Positions 6,901 through 12,845 of a stretch of 17,091 nucleotides of DNA are shown piece by piece. Numbering within the stretch: position 1 is the stretch's first letter; every line of letters starts with the position of its first letter. Under the pieces are notes generated by a model. It did not search any database and was not told the origin of the DNA. It saw only the letters and a list, made by a program, of their open reading frames with translations. Source of the stretch: Clostridiales bacterium (GTDB lineage: Bacteria > Bacillota > Clostridia > Oscillospirales > Oscillospiraceae); NCBI GenBank assembly GCA_004557075.1, contig SFEX01000041.1, forward strand, positions 1 to 17,091, written 5' to 3'. The position numbers and the translations under genes were made by a program.

Positions 6901-7402
6901 AACTCTGAAAAAGTTAGTGTTTGCAGCGCTTTTCGCAGCGCTGGCTTGCGTAGCGACGATGGTCATAAAGATACCCACGCCCACCGGCGGGTACATCCAT
7001 GCGGGCGACGCCGTGGTGCTGCTGTCGGCCTTCATTTTGGGGCCGTGGTGGGGCGCGGCGGCGGCCGGACTCGGCTCCTGCCTTGCCGATCTGCTGTCGG
7101 GCTATGCGCTGTACGCGCCCGGCACGTTTGCCGTGAAGTTCCTCGTAGCTTTGGTTGCGGGTCTGCTGCTCGGCGGGAGGTTTATTAAGAACCAGTTTGC
7201 AAAATCGCTGGTCGCGGGCATCGTCGGCGAGGTCGTCATGGTGCTGGGCTATCTTGTGTATGAGGCGTTTGTGCTCGGCTACGGCGCTGCCGCGCTCGGC
7301 GGCGTGCCGATGAATCTCATCCAGGGCGCGTTCGGCGTAGTTGCCGGTTCGGCACTGTATATCGCCCTGCTCAAGACCAAGTATTTTTCTTTTCGTTTTT
7401 AA
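6890..7402 (+). CDS. ECF-type transporter substrate-binding S component
   Basis: A 170-residue, very hydrophobic protein resembling S components of energy-coupling factor vitamin importers (riboflavin-transporter-like family). These bind the substrate in the membrane and dock on a shared EcfA/A'/T module encoded elsewhere. It has about five to six membrane segments. The N-terminal FAALFAALACVATMVIKIP carries the small-residue (Ala) pattern used for EcfT docking. This is followed by TPTGGYIHAGDAVVLLSAFILGP, then GSCLADLLSGYALYAPGTF. The substrate is not predictable. The start is ATG 6890, with AAAGGA at 6877-6882. It overlaps the ABC gene by 11 bases, so the longer reading frame from 6743 is not needed. 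The stop codon and last codons lie inside inverted repeat copy J. Confidence 0.85.
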   Translation: MKDETLKKLVFAALFAALACVATMVIKIPTPTGGYIHAGDAVVLLSAFILGPWWGAAAAGLGSCLADLLSGYALYAPGTFAVKFLVALVAGLLLGGRFIKNQFAKSLVAGIVGEVVMVLGYLVYEAFVLGYGAAALGGVPMNLIQGAFGVVAGSALYIALLKTKYFSFRF

Positions 7403-7470
7403 GCTTTGAGTAATCGCTATTGCCATAACCCGACCGGTGAGATTGGCAATTGTCACTTTTGCACTCGCGC
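7393..7470 (-). repeat. 78-bp intergenic repeat, full copy J (inverted)
   Basis: A gap-free 78-bp copy on the minus strand: GCGCGAGTGC at 7470, TCACCGGTCGGGTTATGGCA at 7440-7421, ending AAAAACGA at 7393. Its internal ATTGCCA and TGGCAAT arms (repeat positions 21-27 and 46-52) are perfectly complementary around the ACCGGT core. Its end supplies the last codons and TAA (7400-7402) of the ECF S gene. Confidence 0.88.
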
Positions 7471-7496
7471 AGTCAATCAGTATGCATAAAAATTTC

Positions 7497-7528
7497 GGAG
7501 GCAATCATTTTGGTTGCCTCCGTTTTTT
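7497..7528. terminator. Bidirectional terminator between the ECF S gene and rpsT
   Basis: GGAGGCAATC (7497-7506) pairs with GGTTGCCTCC (7512-7521). On the + strand it is followed by GTTTTTTG, and on the - strand by GAAATTTTTA. This suits the convergent gene pair. The flanks and hairpin are nearly the same as at 12635-12692. Confidence 0.85.
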
Positions 7529-7560
7529 GTTTATTACTATTGTTTGTAATCGGGCTGACG

Positions 7561-7592
7561 GCTTATCTCCCAATCGGAGATAAGCTTTTTAT
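7561..7592. terminator. Second hairpin terminator beside rpsT
   Basis: A perfect 10-bp stem GCTTATCTCC/GGAGATAAGC (7561-7570 with 7576-7585), loop CAATC, followed by TTTTTAT on the + strand. In the rpsT direction the stem is the first structure 18 bases after the stop but lacks a U-tract there, so for rpsT the next hairpin (7497-7521) is the likelier terminator. Confidence 0.75.
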
Positions 7593-7603
7593 GCTTTATA
7601 GAA

Positions 7604-7867
7604 TTACTCCATGCCGTTGAGCTTAACGGTCATTGCGGACTTCTTGTGAGCGGCGTTGTTCTTATGGATAAGACCCTTGCCTGCCGCCTTGTCAACTGCC
7701 TTGACAGCGACCTTGTAGCTTGCTGCTGCTTCGGCCTTGTCGCCGCCGACAACTGCCGCGTCAAACTTCTTCATAACGGTCTTGAGAGCGGTCTTGTCAG
7801 CGCGGTTCTTTGCGCGGAGCTCCTTGGACTTGGCGTCTCTCTTCATTGCGGACTTAATGTTGGGCAT
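7604..7867 (-). CDS. rpsT: 30S ribosomal protein S20
   Basis: S20 binds 16S rRNA early in assembly of the small ribosomal subunit. At 87 residues it has the usual length. It starts MPNIKSAMKRDAKSKELRAKNR and is rich in Ala and Lys. The C-terminal GKGLIHKNNAAHKKSAMTVKL matches the family signature around IHKNxAxRKKSRL. The start at 7867 is fixed by a strong AAGGAGGTG at 7874-7882, 6 bases upstream; an in-frame extension to 7897 crosses that site and is rejected. It is transcribed alone, divergently from gpr, as in Bacillus subtilis where rpsT and gpr are also adjacent. Its long hairpin-rich leader may be regulatory. Confidence 0.97.
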   Translation of the reverse strand: MPNIKSAMKRDAKSKELRAKNRADKTALKTVMKKFDAAVVGGDKAEAAASYKVAVKAVDKAAGKGLIHKNNAAHKKSAMTVKLNGME

Positions 7868-8014
7868 TGCGTGCACCTCCTTGTAACTTAGTAACAAAAA
7901 TCCTCACGGGATTTTCCGGCGAAAACCGCCGGTTTACGCCGGCTATCAGACTGAGCTGATGGTTACTGCCGTTGGGACTGAATAACGTAACGAAACGCGA
8001 GTAGACGCTCGCGG
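7868..8014 (-). promoter_or_regulatory. Structured 5' leader of rpsT
   Basis: About 147 bases separate the predicted transcription start (near 8014) from the ATG. Hairpins in + coordinates are 7996-8001 with 8008-8013 (CGCGAG/CTCGCG), 7945-7949 with 7956-7960 (ATCAG/CTGAT) and 7897-7903 with 7909-7915 (AAAATCC/GGATTTT). There is also a mutually exclusive pair: 7928-7932 with 7939-7943 (GCCGG/CCGGC), or 7916-7921 with 7927-7932 (CCGGCG/CGCCGG). The last hairpin lies just upstream of the ribosome binding site and on the RNA strand is followed by TGTT. Alternative folding could control translation or elongation, for example feedback by S20. The structure is seen; the regulation is inferred. Confidence 0.5.
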
Positions 8015-8020
8015 GTAATA

Positions 8021-8049
8021 ATTTTACCATCACTCCATTGAAAAATCAA
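8021..8049 (-). promoter_or_regulatory. Sigma-A-type promoter for rpsT
   Basis: On the minus strand: -35 TTGATT (8049-8044), a 17-base spacer and -10 TAAAAT (8026-8021). The predicted start is near 8014. Confidence 0.75.
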
Positions 8050-8086
8050 GCTTTTTCTTAAATTTTCAGAGTTTTTTTCGCAACAT

Positions 8087-8116
8087 GTATTACTTGTGCC
8101 GCGCGGGGCAAAACTA
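8087..8116 (+). promoter_or_regulatory. Candidate forespore (sigma F/G) promoter for gpr
   Basis: GGCAAAACTA at 8107-8116 matches the sigma-F/sigma-G -10 pattern GGnRAnAMTR as I recall it. GTATT at 8087-8091, 15 bases upstream, fits the -35 at four of five positions. The predicted start (about 8122) lies some 24 bases before the gpr ATG. gpr is a forespore gene in Bacillus subtilis, which supports this reading. No sigma-A promoter of similar quality is seen here. Confidence 0.5.
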
Positions 8117-8145
8117 TACAATATATTGATGTGAGAAGGTGCAGT

Positions 8146-8991
8146 ATGCAAAAATCCTATGTCAGAACAGACCTCGCGGCCGAGGCAAGCGCCCGGCTTG
8201 AGACCCCCGTAGAGGGCGTTGAATCCGAAGAACTCAGGCTCCACGGCTGCCGTGTGAGCAAGGTCGTCATTAACTCCCCCGCCGGCGCCGAGGCCATCGG
8301 CAAGCCCGAGGGTAAATATCTCACCATAGAGATGGAAGAATATGTTAACAGACGGGCGCTGAGCTTTGCCGACTGCGCGAACGCGATATCGGAGCTTCTG
8401 CGCTCGTTTGACGCCGTATCCCGCGCTAAGAACTTCATGATCGCCTGCCTCGGCAACCGCGCGGTCACGCCTGACGCTGTTGGCCCCGCGACCGCCGACA
8501 GCATCATCGTTACCCGCCACCTCAAATCCTCCATGCCGGAGCAGTTTGCCGGGTTTTCAAGCGTGGCTGTGTTCCGGAGCGGCGTTCTGGGCACGACGGG
8601 CGTCGAGAGCGCCCAGGCGGTGAGGTCTATATGCTCCTTAGTTCGCCCCGATTGCGTTATAGCGGTCGATGCGCTTGCCAGCGGCGAGGTCGGGCGGCTG
8701 TGCCGAAACATTCAGATTTGCGACACCGGCATTGCTCCGGGCAGCGGCGTCGGCAACGACAGAGCCGCGATAAACTCCGAATACCTCGGCTGCCCTGTGC
8801 TTGCGGTCGGATTGCCGACGGTGGTCGATGCCTCGTCGCTCACGGGCGACGACTCGGCCAAGGGGCTGTTCGTCACGCCGAGGAATATCGACGAGCTGGT
8901 GAAATCACTCTCCAAGCTCATGGCCTATGGCATTAACCTTGCTGTGCACGATGGATTGACCATCGAGGATGTTGATATGCTAATCGAGTAG
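8146..8991 (+). CDS. gpr: GPR endopeptidase (spore protease)
   Basis: Made in the forespore as a zymogen. During germination it degrades the small acid-soluble proteins that protect spore DNA. It is an atypical aspartic protease of family A25. Visible features are the N-terminal VRTDLAAE (residues 6-13, near the propeptide cleavage region), GNRAVTPDAVGP with Asp110, VTRHL, GVLGTTGVES, AVDALAS with Asp175, the DTGIAPGSGVGN block and GLPTVVDA. Asp110 and Asp175 correspond to the two catalytic aspartates. At 281 residues it is clearly shorter than the roughly 370-residue Bacillus enzyme; the segment between GLPTVVDA and FVTP is nearly absent, and the ends are short. The start is ATG 8146, with GAAGG 6 bases upstream. 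It is divergent from rpsT, and the parS sites follow its stop within 8 bases. Confidence 0.95.
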   Translation: MQKSYVRTDLAAEASARLETPVEGVESEELRLHGCRVSKVVINSPAGAEAIGKPEGKYLTIEMEEYVNRRALSFADCANAISELLRSFDAVSRAKNFMIACLGNRAVTPDAVGPATADSIIVTRHLKSSMPEQFAGFSSVAVFRSGVLGTTGVESAQAVRSICSLVRPDCVIAVDALASGEVGRLCRNIQICDTGIAPGSGVGNDRAAINSEYLGCPVLAVGLPTVVDASSLTGDDSAKGLFVTPRNIDELVKSLSKLMAYGINLAVHDGLTIEDVDMLIE

Positions 8992-8998
8992 GAGCCAA

Positions 8999-9014
8999 TG
9001 TTTCACGTGAAACA
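8999..9014. promoter_or_regulatory. parS site 1
   Basis: TGTTTCACGTGAAACA is a perfect 16-base palindrome identical to the Bacillus subtilis parS consensus, the ParB/Spo0J loading site. It lies 8 bases past the gpr stop and upstream of parA. Confidence 0.97.
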
Positions 9015-9035
9015 TTGGCAAAGAAAAGTTGAAAA

Positions 9036-9051
9036 TGTTTCACGTGAAACG
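9036..9051. promoter_or_regulatory. parS site 2, abutting the parA promoter
   Basis: TGTTTCACGTGAAACG matches the parS consensus at 15 of 16 positions, 37 bases centre to centre from site 1. Its last base touches the -35 element of the parA promoter at 9052. Confidence 0.95.
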
Positions 9052-9080
9052 TTGAAATACGCGCACGGTCTTGCTATAAT
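9052..9080 (+). promoter_or_regulatory. Promoter of parA-parB
   Basis: TTGAAA (9052-9057), a 17-base spacer and TATAAT (9075-9080), with an extended -10 TGC just before it. The predicted start near 9087 gives a leader of about 13 bases. ParB bound at the adjacent parS could repress it. Confidence 0.85.
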
Positions 9081-9099
9081 AGGGGCAAGAGGTGAAACT

Positions 9100-9870
9100 A
9101 TGTCCAAGATTATAGCTATTGCGAACCAAAAAGGCGGCGTGGGCAAAACCACGACCTGCGTGAACCTCTGCTGCGCGCTGAAGCTCAAGGGCAAGAAGGT
9201 GCTGCTTGTCGACTGCGACCCTCAGGGCAACTCGACCTCCGGCATGGGAGTTGACAAATACTCCGCGCCCGGTACATACGAGCTTCTCATAAAGGGCGCG
9301 GACACGCTCGACTGCGTGCGGCAGACCCCCTACGGCGACGTCATACCCGCCAACAAGGAGCTCTCGGGTGCGTCGGTGGAGCTTGTGCGGGCTGATAAGC
9401 GCGAATTTGTCCTTAAAAAAGCGCTGCAAATGGTATACAACGACTACGACTACATATTTATCGACTGCCCCCCGTCGCTGGAGCTGCTGACGCTTAACGC
9501 GCTCGTCGCTGCCGACAGGGTGATAATCCCCATGCAGTGCGAATATTACGCGCTTGAGGGCATCGCCGATCTGATGACGACAATCAAAATGTGCAATAAG
9601 CGACTCAACCCCGGCTTGCGCATACAGGGCATCGTTATGACGATGTACGACTCGCGCACAAACCTCACGCAGCAGGTCGCGTTCGAGCTGAAGGAGTATT
9701 TCGGCGCGAAGGTGTATGAGACGGTCATTCCACGCAGCGTCAGGCTGTCCGAGGCGCCCAGCCACGGCAAGCCCGGTGTCGCCTATGACAGGCTCGGCAA
9801 GGGAAGCCGCGCTTATATGCATCTCGCGGATGAATTTCTGCTGCGAGAGAAGTATGACAAAAGGAGCTAA
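9100..9870 (+). CDS. parA: Chromosome partitioning ATPase ParA (Soj)
   Basis: A 256-residue Walker-type ATPase that binds DNA as an ATP dimer, interacts with ParB-parS complexes to segregate origins and, in Bacillus, modulates DnaA. It has deviant Walker A KGGVGKTTT (residues 11-19, with the signature Lys11), Walker A' VDCDPQGNST (38-46) and Walker B YIFIDCPPSLELL (about 117-129). Lacking an N-terminal helix-turn-helix extension, it is the short chromosomal Soj type. The start is ATG 9100, with AGAGGTG just upstream. The frame is open back to 8998, but that ATG lies in a parS site and upstream of the promoter, so it is rejected. parB follows after 2 bases, with its ribosome binding site inside the end of parA. 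Confidence 0.97.
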   Translation: MSKIIAIANQKGGVGKTTTCVNLCCALKLKGKKVLLVDCDPQGNSTSGMGVDKYSAPGTYELLIKGADTLDCVRQTPYGDVIPANKELSGASVELVRADKREFVLKKALQMVYNDYDYIFIDCPPSLELLTLNALVAADRVIIPMQCEYYALEGIADLMTTIKMCNKRLNPGLRIQGIVMTMYDSRTNLTQQVAFELKEYFGAKVYETVIPRSVRLSEAPSHGKPGVAYDRLGKGSRAYMHLADEFLLREKYDKRS

Positions 9871-9872
9871 AA

Positions 9873-10778
9873 ATGGCAAAGGATAATAAAAAAGGCCTCG
9901 GCAGGGGTCTCAGCGAGCTTTTCGGCGACGATATTCTGGACGATAACGCCGAGGGCGAGCTGCTCTACCTGCCGATATCCAAGGTCGAGCCGCGCGCGGA
10001 GCAGCCGCGAAGTCGCTTCGACGATGAGAGCTTGCAGGAGCTTGCCGATTCCATCGCGCAGTACGGGCTGATACAGCCGATAACCGTGCGCAGGCGCGAC
10101 AGCGGCTATTATCAGATAATCGCGGGCGAGCGCCGCTGGCGCGCAAGCCGCATGGCGGGGCTTATCGAGGTGCCGGTTCGCGTTATCGAGGCCGACGATC
10201 GCCGCGTCGCGGAGCTTGCGCTCGTTGAAAATCTCCAGCGCGAGGACTTAAACCCCATCGAGGAGGCGCTCGGCTATAAAAGTCTCATCGAGGAATACGG
10301 ACTCACGCAGGAGGAGGCGTCAAGGAGCGTCGGGCGCTCAAGACCCGCGATTGCCAACGCCATGCGCCTGCTGAGCCTGAGCAAGGCGGTGCTTCCGCTC
10401 GTTGAGGAGGGAAAGCTCTCCGCCGGTCACGCGCGGGCGCTGCTGCCGATAAGCGACGAGGCCGAGCAGCTAAAGACCGCGAACGCCATCATCGACGGCG
10501 CACTTTCCGTCCGAAAGGCCGAGCAGCTTGTCACAAAGACGCTCAAAAAGCTCAGCGAGCAGCCGCCGGAGCAGGACGCCGCGCAGCAGCTTGTTGTCGA
10601 TTACATCGCCGAGACCGAGGACTACCTCGGCCGCAGCCTTGGACGCAAAGTCGGCATCGAGCAGAAGCGCAGGGGCGGAAAAATAGTCTTGGAATTTTAT
10701 GACAGCGACGACCGTGAGGCGCTGATAGCAAATCTCGCCCGCATGGGTCGTACATGGGAAGAAATTATAAACAAATAG
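9873..10778 (+). CDS. parB: Chromosome partitioning protein ParB (Spo0J)
   Basis: A 301-residue CTP-dependent DNA clamp that loads at parS, spreads on DNA, recruits SMC and stimulates ParA ATPase. The N-terminal KKGLGRGLSELFG (6-18) is the ParA-stimulating peptide. QPRSRFD (44-50), GERRWRA (85-91) and ENLQREDLNPIEEA (119-132) are the conserved CTP-binding motifs. The helix-turn-helix at about 145-170 (TQEEASRSVGRSRPAIANAM) recognises parS. The C-terminal part (about 240-301) ends in the dimerisation domain. AAGGAG at 9861-9866 sets the start. Its target sites lie immediately upstream of its own operon at 8999-9051, consistent with an origin-proximal partition locus and possible autoregulation. 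Confidence 0.97.
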   Translation: MAKDNKKGLGRGLSELFGDDILDDNAEGELLYLPISKVEPRAEQPRSRFDDESLQELADSIAQYGLIQPITVRRRDSGYYQIIAGERRWRASRMAGLIEVPVRVIEADDRRVAELALVENLQREDLNPIEEALGYKSLIEEYGLTQEEASRSVGRSRPAIANAMRLLSLSKAVLPLVEEGKLSAGHARALLPISDEAEQLKTANAIIDGALSVRKAEQLVTKTLKKLSEQPPEQDAAQQLVVDYIAETEDYLGRSLGRKVGIEQKRRGGKIVLEFYDSDDREALIANLARMGRTWEEIINK

Positions 10779-10816
10779 TATATATTTTAAGATAAATATA
10801 ACAAGGAGTAATCAAA

Positions 10817-12121
10817 ATGCTTGATATAAAGTTTGTCCGCGAGAATGCGGAGGCCGTGAAGGAGAACATAAGAAAGAAGTTTCAGGAGGCGAAGCTCCCT
10901 CTGGTGGACGAGGTCGTGGAGCTTGATAAGCGCTATCGCGAGGCGCTGACGGAGGCAAACGAGCTGCGCGCGAGCAGAAACGCTCTGTCGAAAAAGGTCG
11001 GACAGCTCATGGGTCAGGCGAAGAAGGATCCCTCGGAGCTTGCCGAGGCGGAGGAGGCAAAGGCTCAGGTCAAGGCAAACGCGGAGCGCCTTGCCGAGCT
11101 TGAGAAGGCCACCGAGACCATGGGCGAGCGCATAAAGACCATCATGATGACAATCCCGAACATGATCGACCCCTCCGTGCCCATTGGCCCGGACGATAGC
11201 TGCAATGTTGAGGTTCAGCGCTTCGGCGAGCCGGTCGTGCCCGAGTTCGACATCCCCTACCACACGGAGATCATGGAGAGCTTCGACGGCATAGACATGG
11301 ACGCGGCAGGGCGCGTATCCGGCAACGGATTTTACTACCTCATGGGCGATATCGCCCGCCTGCACTCGGCGGTGACGGCTTATGCGCGCGATTTCATGAT
11401 AAACAAGGGCTTTACCTACTGCATTCCCCCGTTCATGATCCGCTCGAACGTCGTGACGGGCGTCATGAGCTTCGCGGAGATGGACGCGATGATGTACAAG
11501 ATCGAGGGCGAGGATCTGTATCTTATCGGCACGTCGGAGCACTCGATGATAGGCAAGTTCATCGACCAGATCATCCCCGAGGCGAAGCTGCCGCAGACGC
11601 TGACGAGCTACAGCCCGTGCTTCCGCAAGGAAAAGGGCGCGCACGGCATCGAGGAGCGCGGGGTCTACCGCATCCACCAGTTTGAAAAGCAGGAGATGAT
11701 AGTCGTCTGCAAACCGGAAGACAGCATGGACTGGTACGAAAAGATGTGGCGCTACTCTGTCGAGCTGTTCCGCAGCCTTGAGATACCTGTGCGCCAGCTC
11801 GAGTGCTGCTCGGGCGATCTTGCAGACCTCAAGGTCAAGTCATGCGACATCGAGGCGTGGTCGCCGCGGCAGAAGAAGTATTTTGAAGTCTGCTCCTGCT
11901 CGAACCTCGGCGACGCTCAGGCGCGCAGACTGCGCATGCGCGTAAAGGGCGAGGACGGCAAGACCTACCTGCCCCACACGCTCAATAACACCGTCGTTGC
12001 GCCTCCGCGTATGCTCATCGCTTTTTTGGAGAACCATCTCCAGGCCGACGGCAGCGTGACCGTTCCCGAGGCGCTGCGTCCGTATATGGGCGGCACGGAG
12101 CTGCTGATACCGAAAAAGTAA
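10817..12121 (+). CDS. serS: Seryl-tRNA synthetase, divergent form
   Basis: Attaches serine to tRNA-Ser (and tRNA-Sec) in the cytoplasm. The 434 residues comprise an N-terminal tRNA-binding coiled-coil arm (about 28-110, highly charged) and a class II catalytic core. The core has the TSE loop (GTSEHS, 238-243), motif 2 (CFRKEKGAHGIEERGVYRIH, 268-287) followed by QFEKQEM, and motif 3 around Arg398 (LNNTVVAPPRMLIAFLENH). The C-terminal VPEALRPYMGG is the usual SerRS ending. Odd points: motif 3 reads NNTVVAPPR where common bacterial enzymes have NGSGLAVGR, and the TSEHSMIG and SGNGFYYLMGDIARL segments are also unusual, somewhat like archaeal-type SerRS. It is preceded by AAGGAG (10803-10808), 38 bases after parB, with no room for a T-box. 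It may be cotranscribed with parAB. Confidence 0.94.
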   Translation: MLDIKFVRENAEAVKENIRKKFQEAKLPLVDEVVELDKRYREALTEANELRASRNALSKKVGQLMGQAKKDPSELAEAEEAKAQVKANAERLAELEKATETMGERIKTIMMTIPNMIDPSVPIGPDDSCNVEVQRFGEPVVPEFDIPYHTEIMESFDGIDMDAAGRVSGNGFYYLMGDIARLHSAVTAYARDFMINKGFTYCIPPFMIRSNVVTGVMSFAEMDAMMYKIEGEDLYLIGTSEHSMIGKFIDQIIPEAKLPQTLTSYSPCFRKEKGAHGIEERGVYRIHQFEKQEMIVVCKPEDSMDWYEKMWRYSVELFRSLEIPVRQLECCSGDLADLKVKSCDIEAWSPRQKKYFEVCSCSNLGDAQARRLRMRVKGEDGKTYLPHTLNNTVVAPPRMLIAFLENHLQADGSVTVPEALRPYMGGTELLIPKK

Positions 12122-12151
12122 ATTTATAACATAGAGAAAGGCGGCGGAAAA

Positions 12152-12616
12152 ATGAAGAAATTTATTTCCGAGTTCAAAGAGTTTATCATGCGCGGCAATG
12201 TCCTTGACATGGCGGTCGGCGTTATCATCGCGACTGCGTTCGGCAAGATCACGACGTCACTTGTAAACGATCTGTTCATGCCCTTCATAAGCTGGCTGTT
12301 CGGCACGCGCGATATGAGCGCGCTGAACCTGATAGCGCGGCCCGAGATCGTCGAGAACGGCGAGGTGGTGCAGGAGGCGATAGTCATCGGCTTCGGAAGC
12401 TTCCTTGCGGTAGTCATCGACTTTATACTTATCGCGTTTGTGGTGTTCCTGCTGCTGAAGTTCTTCAACAAGGCGCGGGACATGACGAAGAAGAAGGAGG
12501 AAGAGGTCAAGGAGGAAGCTCCCGCCGCCCCGACCACCGAAGAGCTGCTTGGCGAGATTTTAGAGGAGCTGAAGCGGCGGCCGCCGCATGGCGATTCGCG
12601 TGAGGATGTAAAGTAA
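12152..12616 (+). CDS. mscL: Large-conductance mechanosensitive channel
   Basis: A homopentameric membrane channel that opens under membrane tension to release solutes during osmotic downshock. It has 154 residues. The N-terminal amphipathic helix (MKKFISEFKEFIMRGNV) is followed by TM1 with LDMAVGVIIATAFGKITTSLVNDLFMP (18-44), a short periplasmic loop (about 51-76), TM2 (about 77-104, FGSFLAVVIDFILIAFVVFLLL), a charged linker (KKKEEEVKEE) and the C-terminal helix TEELLGEILEELK. The start has AAAGGCGG upstream (12137-12144). It begins 30 bases after serS, so cotranscription is plausible. The final 14 or so codons (KRRPPHGDSREDVK) coincide with the GC-rich module and the right end of an inverted 78-bp repeat, so the tail appears repeat-derived. 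Confidence 0.96.
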   Translation: MKKFISEFKEFIMRGNVLDMAVGVIIATAFGKITTSLVNDLFMPFISWLFGTRDMSALNLIARPEIVENGEVVQEAIVIGFGSFLAVVIDFILIAFVVFLLLKFFNKARDMTKKKEEEVKEEAPAAPTTEELLGEILEELKRRPPHGDSREDVK

Positions 12617-12632
12617 TCTTTATTGCGCTCGT
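12574..12632 (-). repeat. Partial 78-bp repeat O with module, overlapping the mscL 3' end
   Basis: GCGGCGGCCGCCGCATGGCG matches the repeat-associated module. Then ATTCGCGTGAGG .. AAGTAATCTTTATTGC (12594-12625) matches the right part of copy D, followed directly by a degenerate left end GCTCGTGCG. The central ACCGGT part is deleted. The mscL TAA (12614-12616) falls at the same repeat position as the gyrA stop. Confidence 0.65.
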
Positions 12633-12660
12633 GCGTTCAATCAGTACACATAAAATTTTC

Positions 12661-12691
12661 GGAGGCAATCGTTTGATTGCCTCCGTTTTTC
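12661..12691. terminator. Bidirectional terminator between mscL and the germination operon
   Basis: A perfect 10-bp stem GGAGGCAATC/GATTGCCTCC (12661-12670 with 12675-12684), loop GTTT, followed by GTTTTTCG on the + strand. On the - strand it is followed by GAAAATTTTA. With its left flank (TCAATCAGTACACATAAAA) it is a near copy of the element at 7470-7528. Confidence 0.87.
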
Positions 12692-12704
12692 GTATATTGC
12701 CAAT

Positions 12705-12842
12705 CCTATGGCTCCCTCTGACGAGGGAGCTGTCAGCGCAGCTGACTGAGGGAGAGATACGCCGAGAGTAATTACTGCGTCATATCTCTCCCTCCGTCTG
12801 AGCTGACGCTCAGCCACCTCCCTCGTCAGAGGGAGGCATAGG
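12705..12842. repeat. MITE-like inverted-repeat element
   Basis: 138 bp with terminal inverted repeats. The left end is CCTATGGCTCCCTCTGACGA; the right end, read inverted, is CCTATGCCTCCCTCTGACGA. Inside, the arms contain AGCTGTCAGCGCAGCTGACT on the left and the related AGCTGACGCTCAGC on the right, then GGGAGAGATA/TATCTCTCCC. It is non-coding. Similar palindromic elements are widespread in gut Clostridia (recalled, not searched). Its right end cuts into the left end of 78-bp repeat copy K. Confidence 0.8.
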
Positions 12843-12845
12843 GAA

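Noticed and set aside
8998..9099. N-terminal extension of ParA from an in-frame ATG at 8998
   Set aside because: The ATG lies at parS site 1 and upstream of the promoter (9052-9080). ParA homologues start at the MSKIIAIANQKGG position, which has its own ribosome binding site.
10779..10816. T-box or other riboswitch upstream of serS
   Set aside because: Only 38 bases separate parB and serS, with no specifier stem or terminator.
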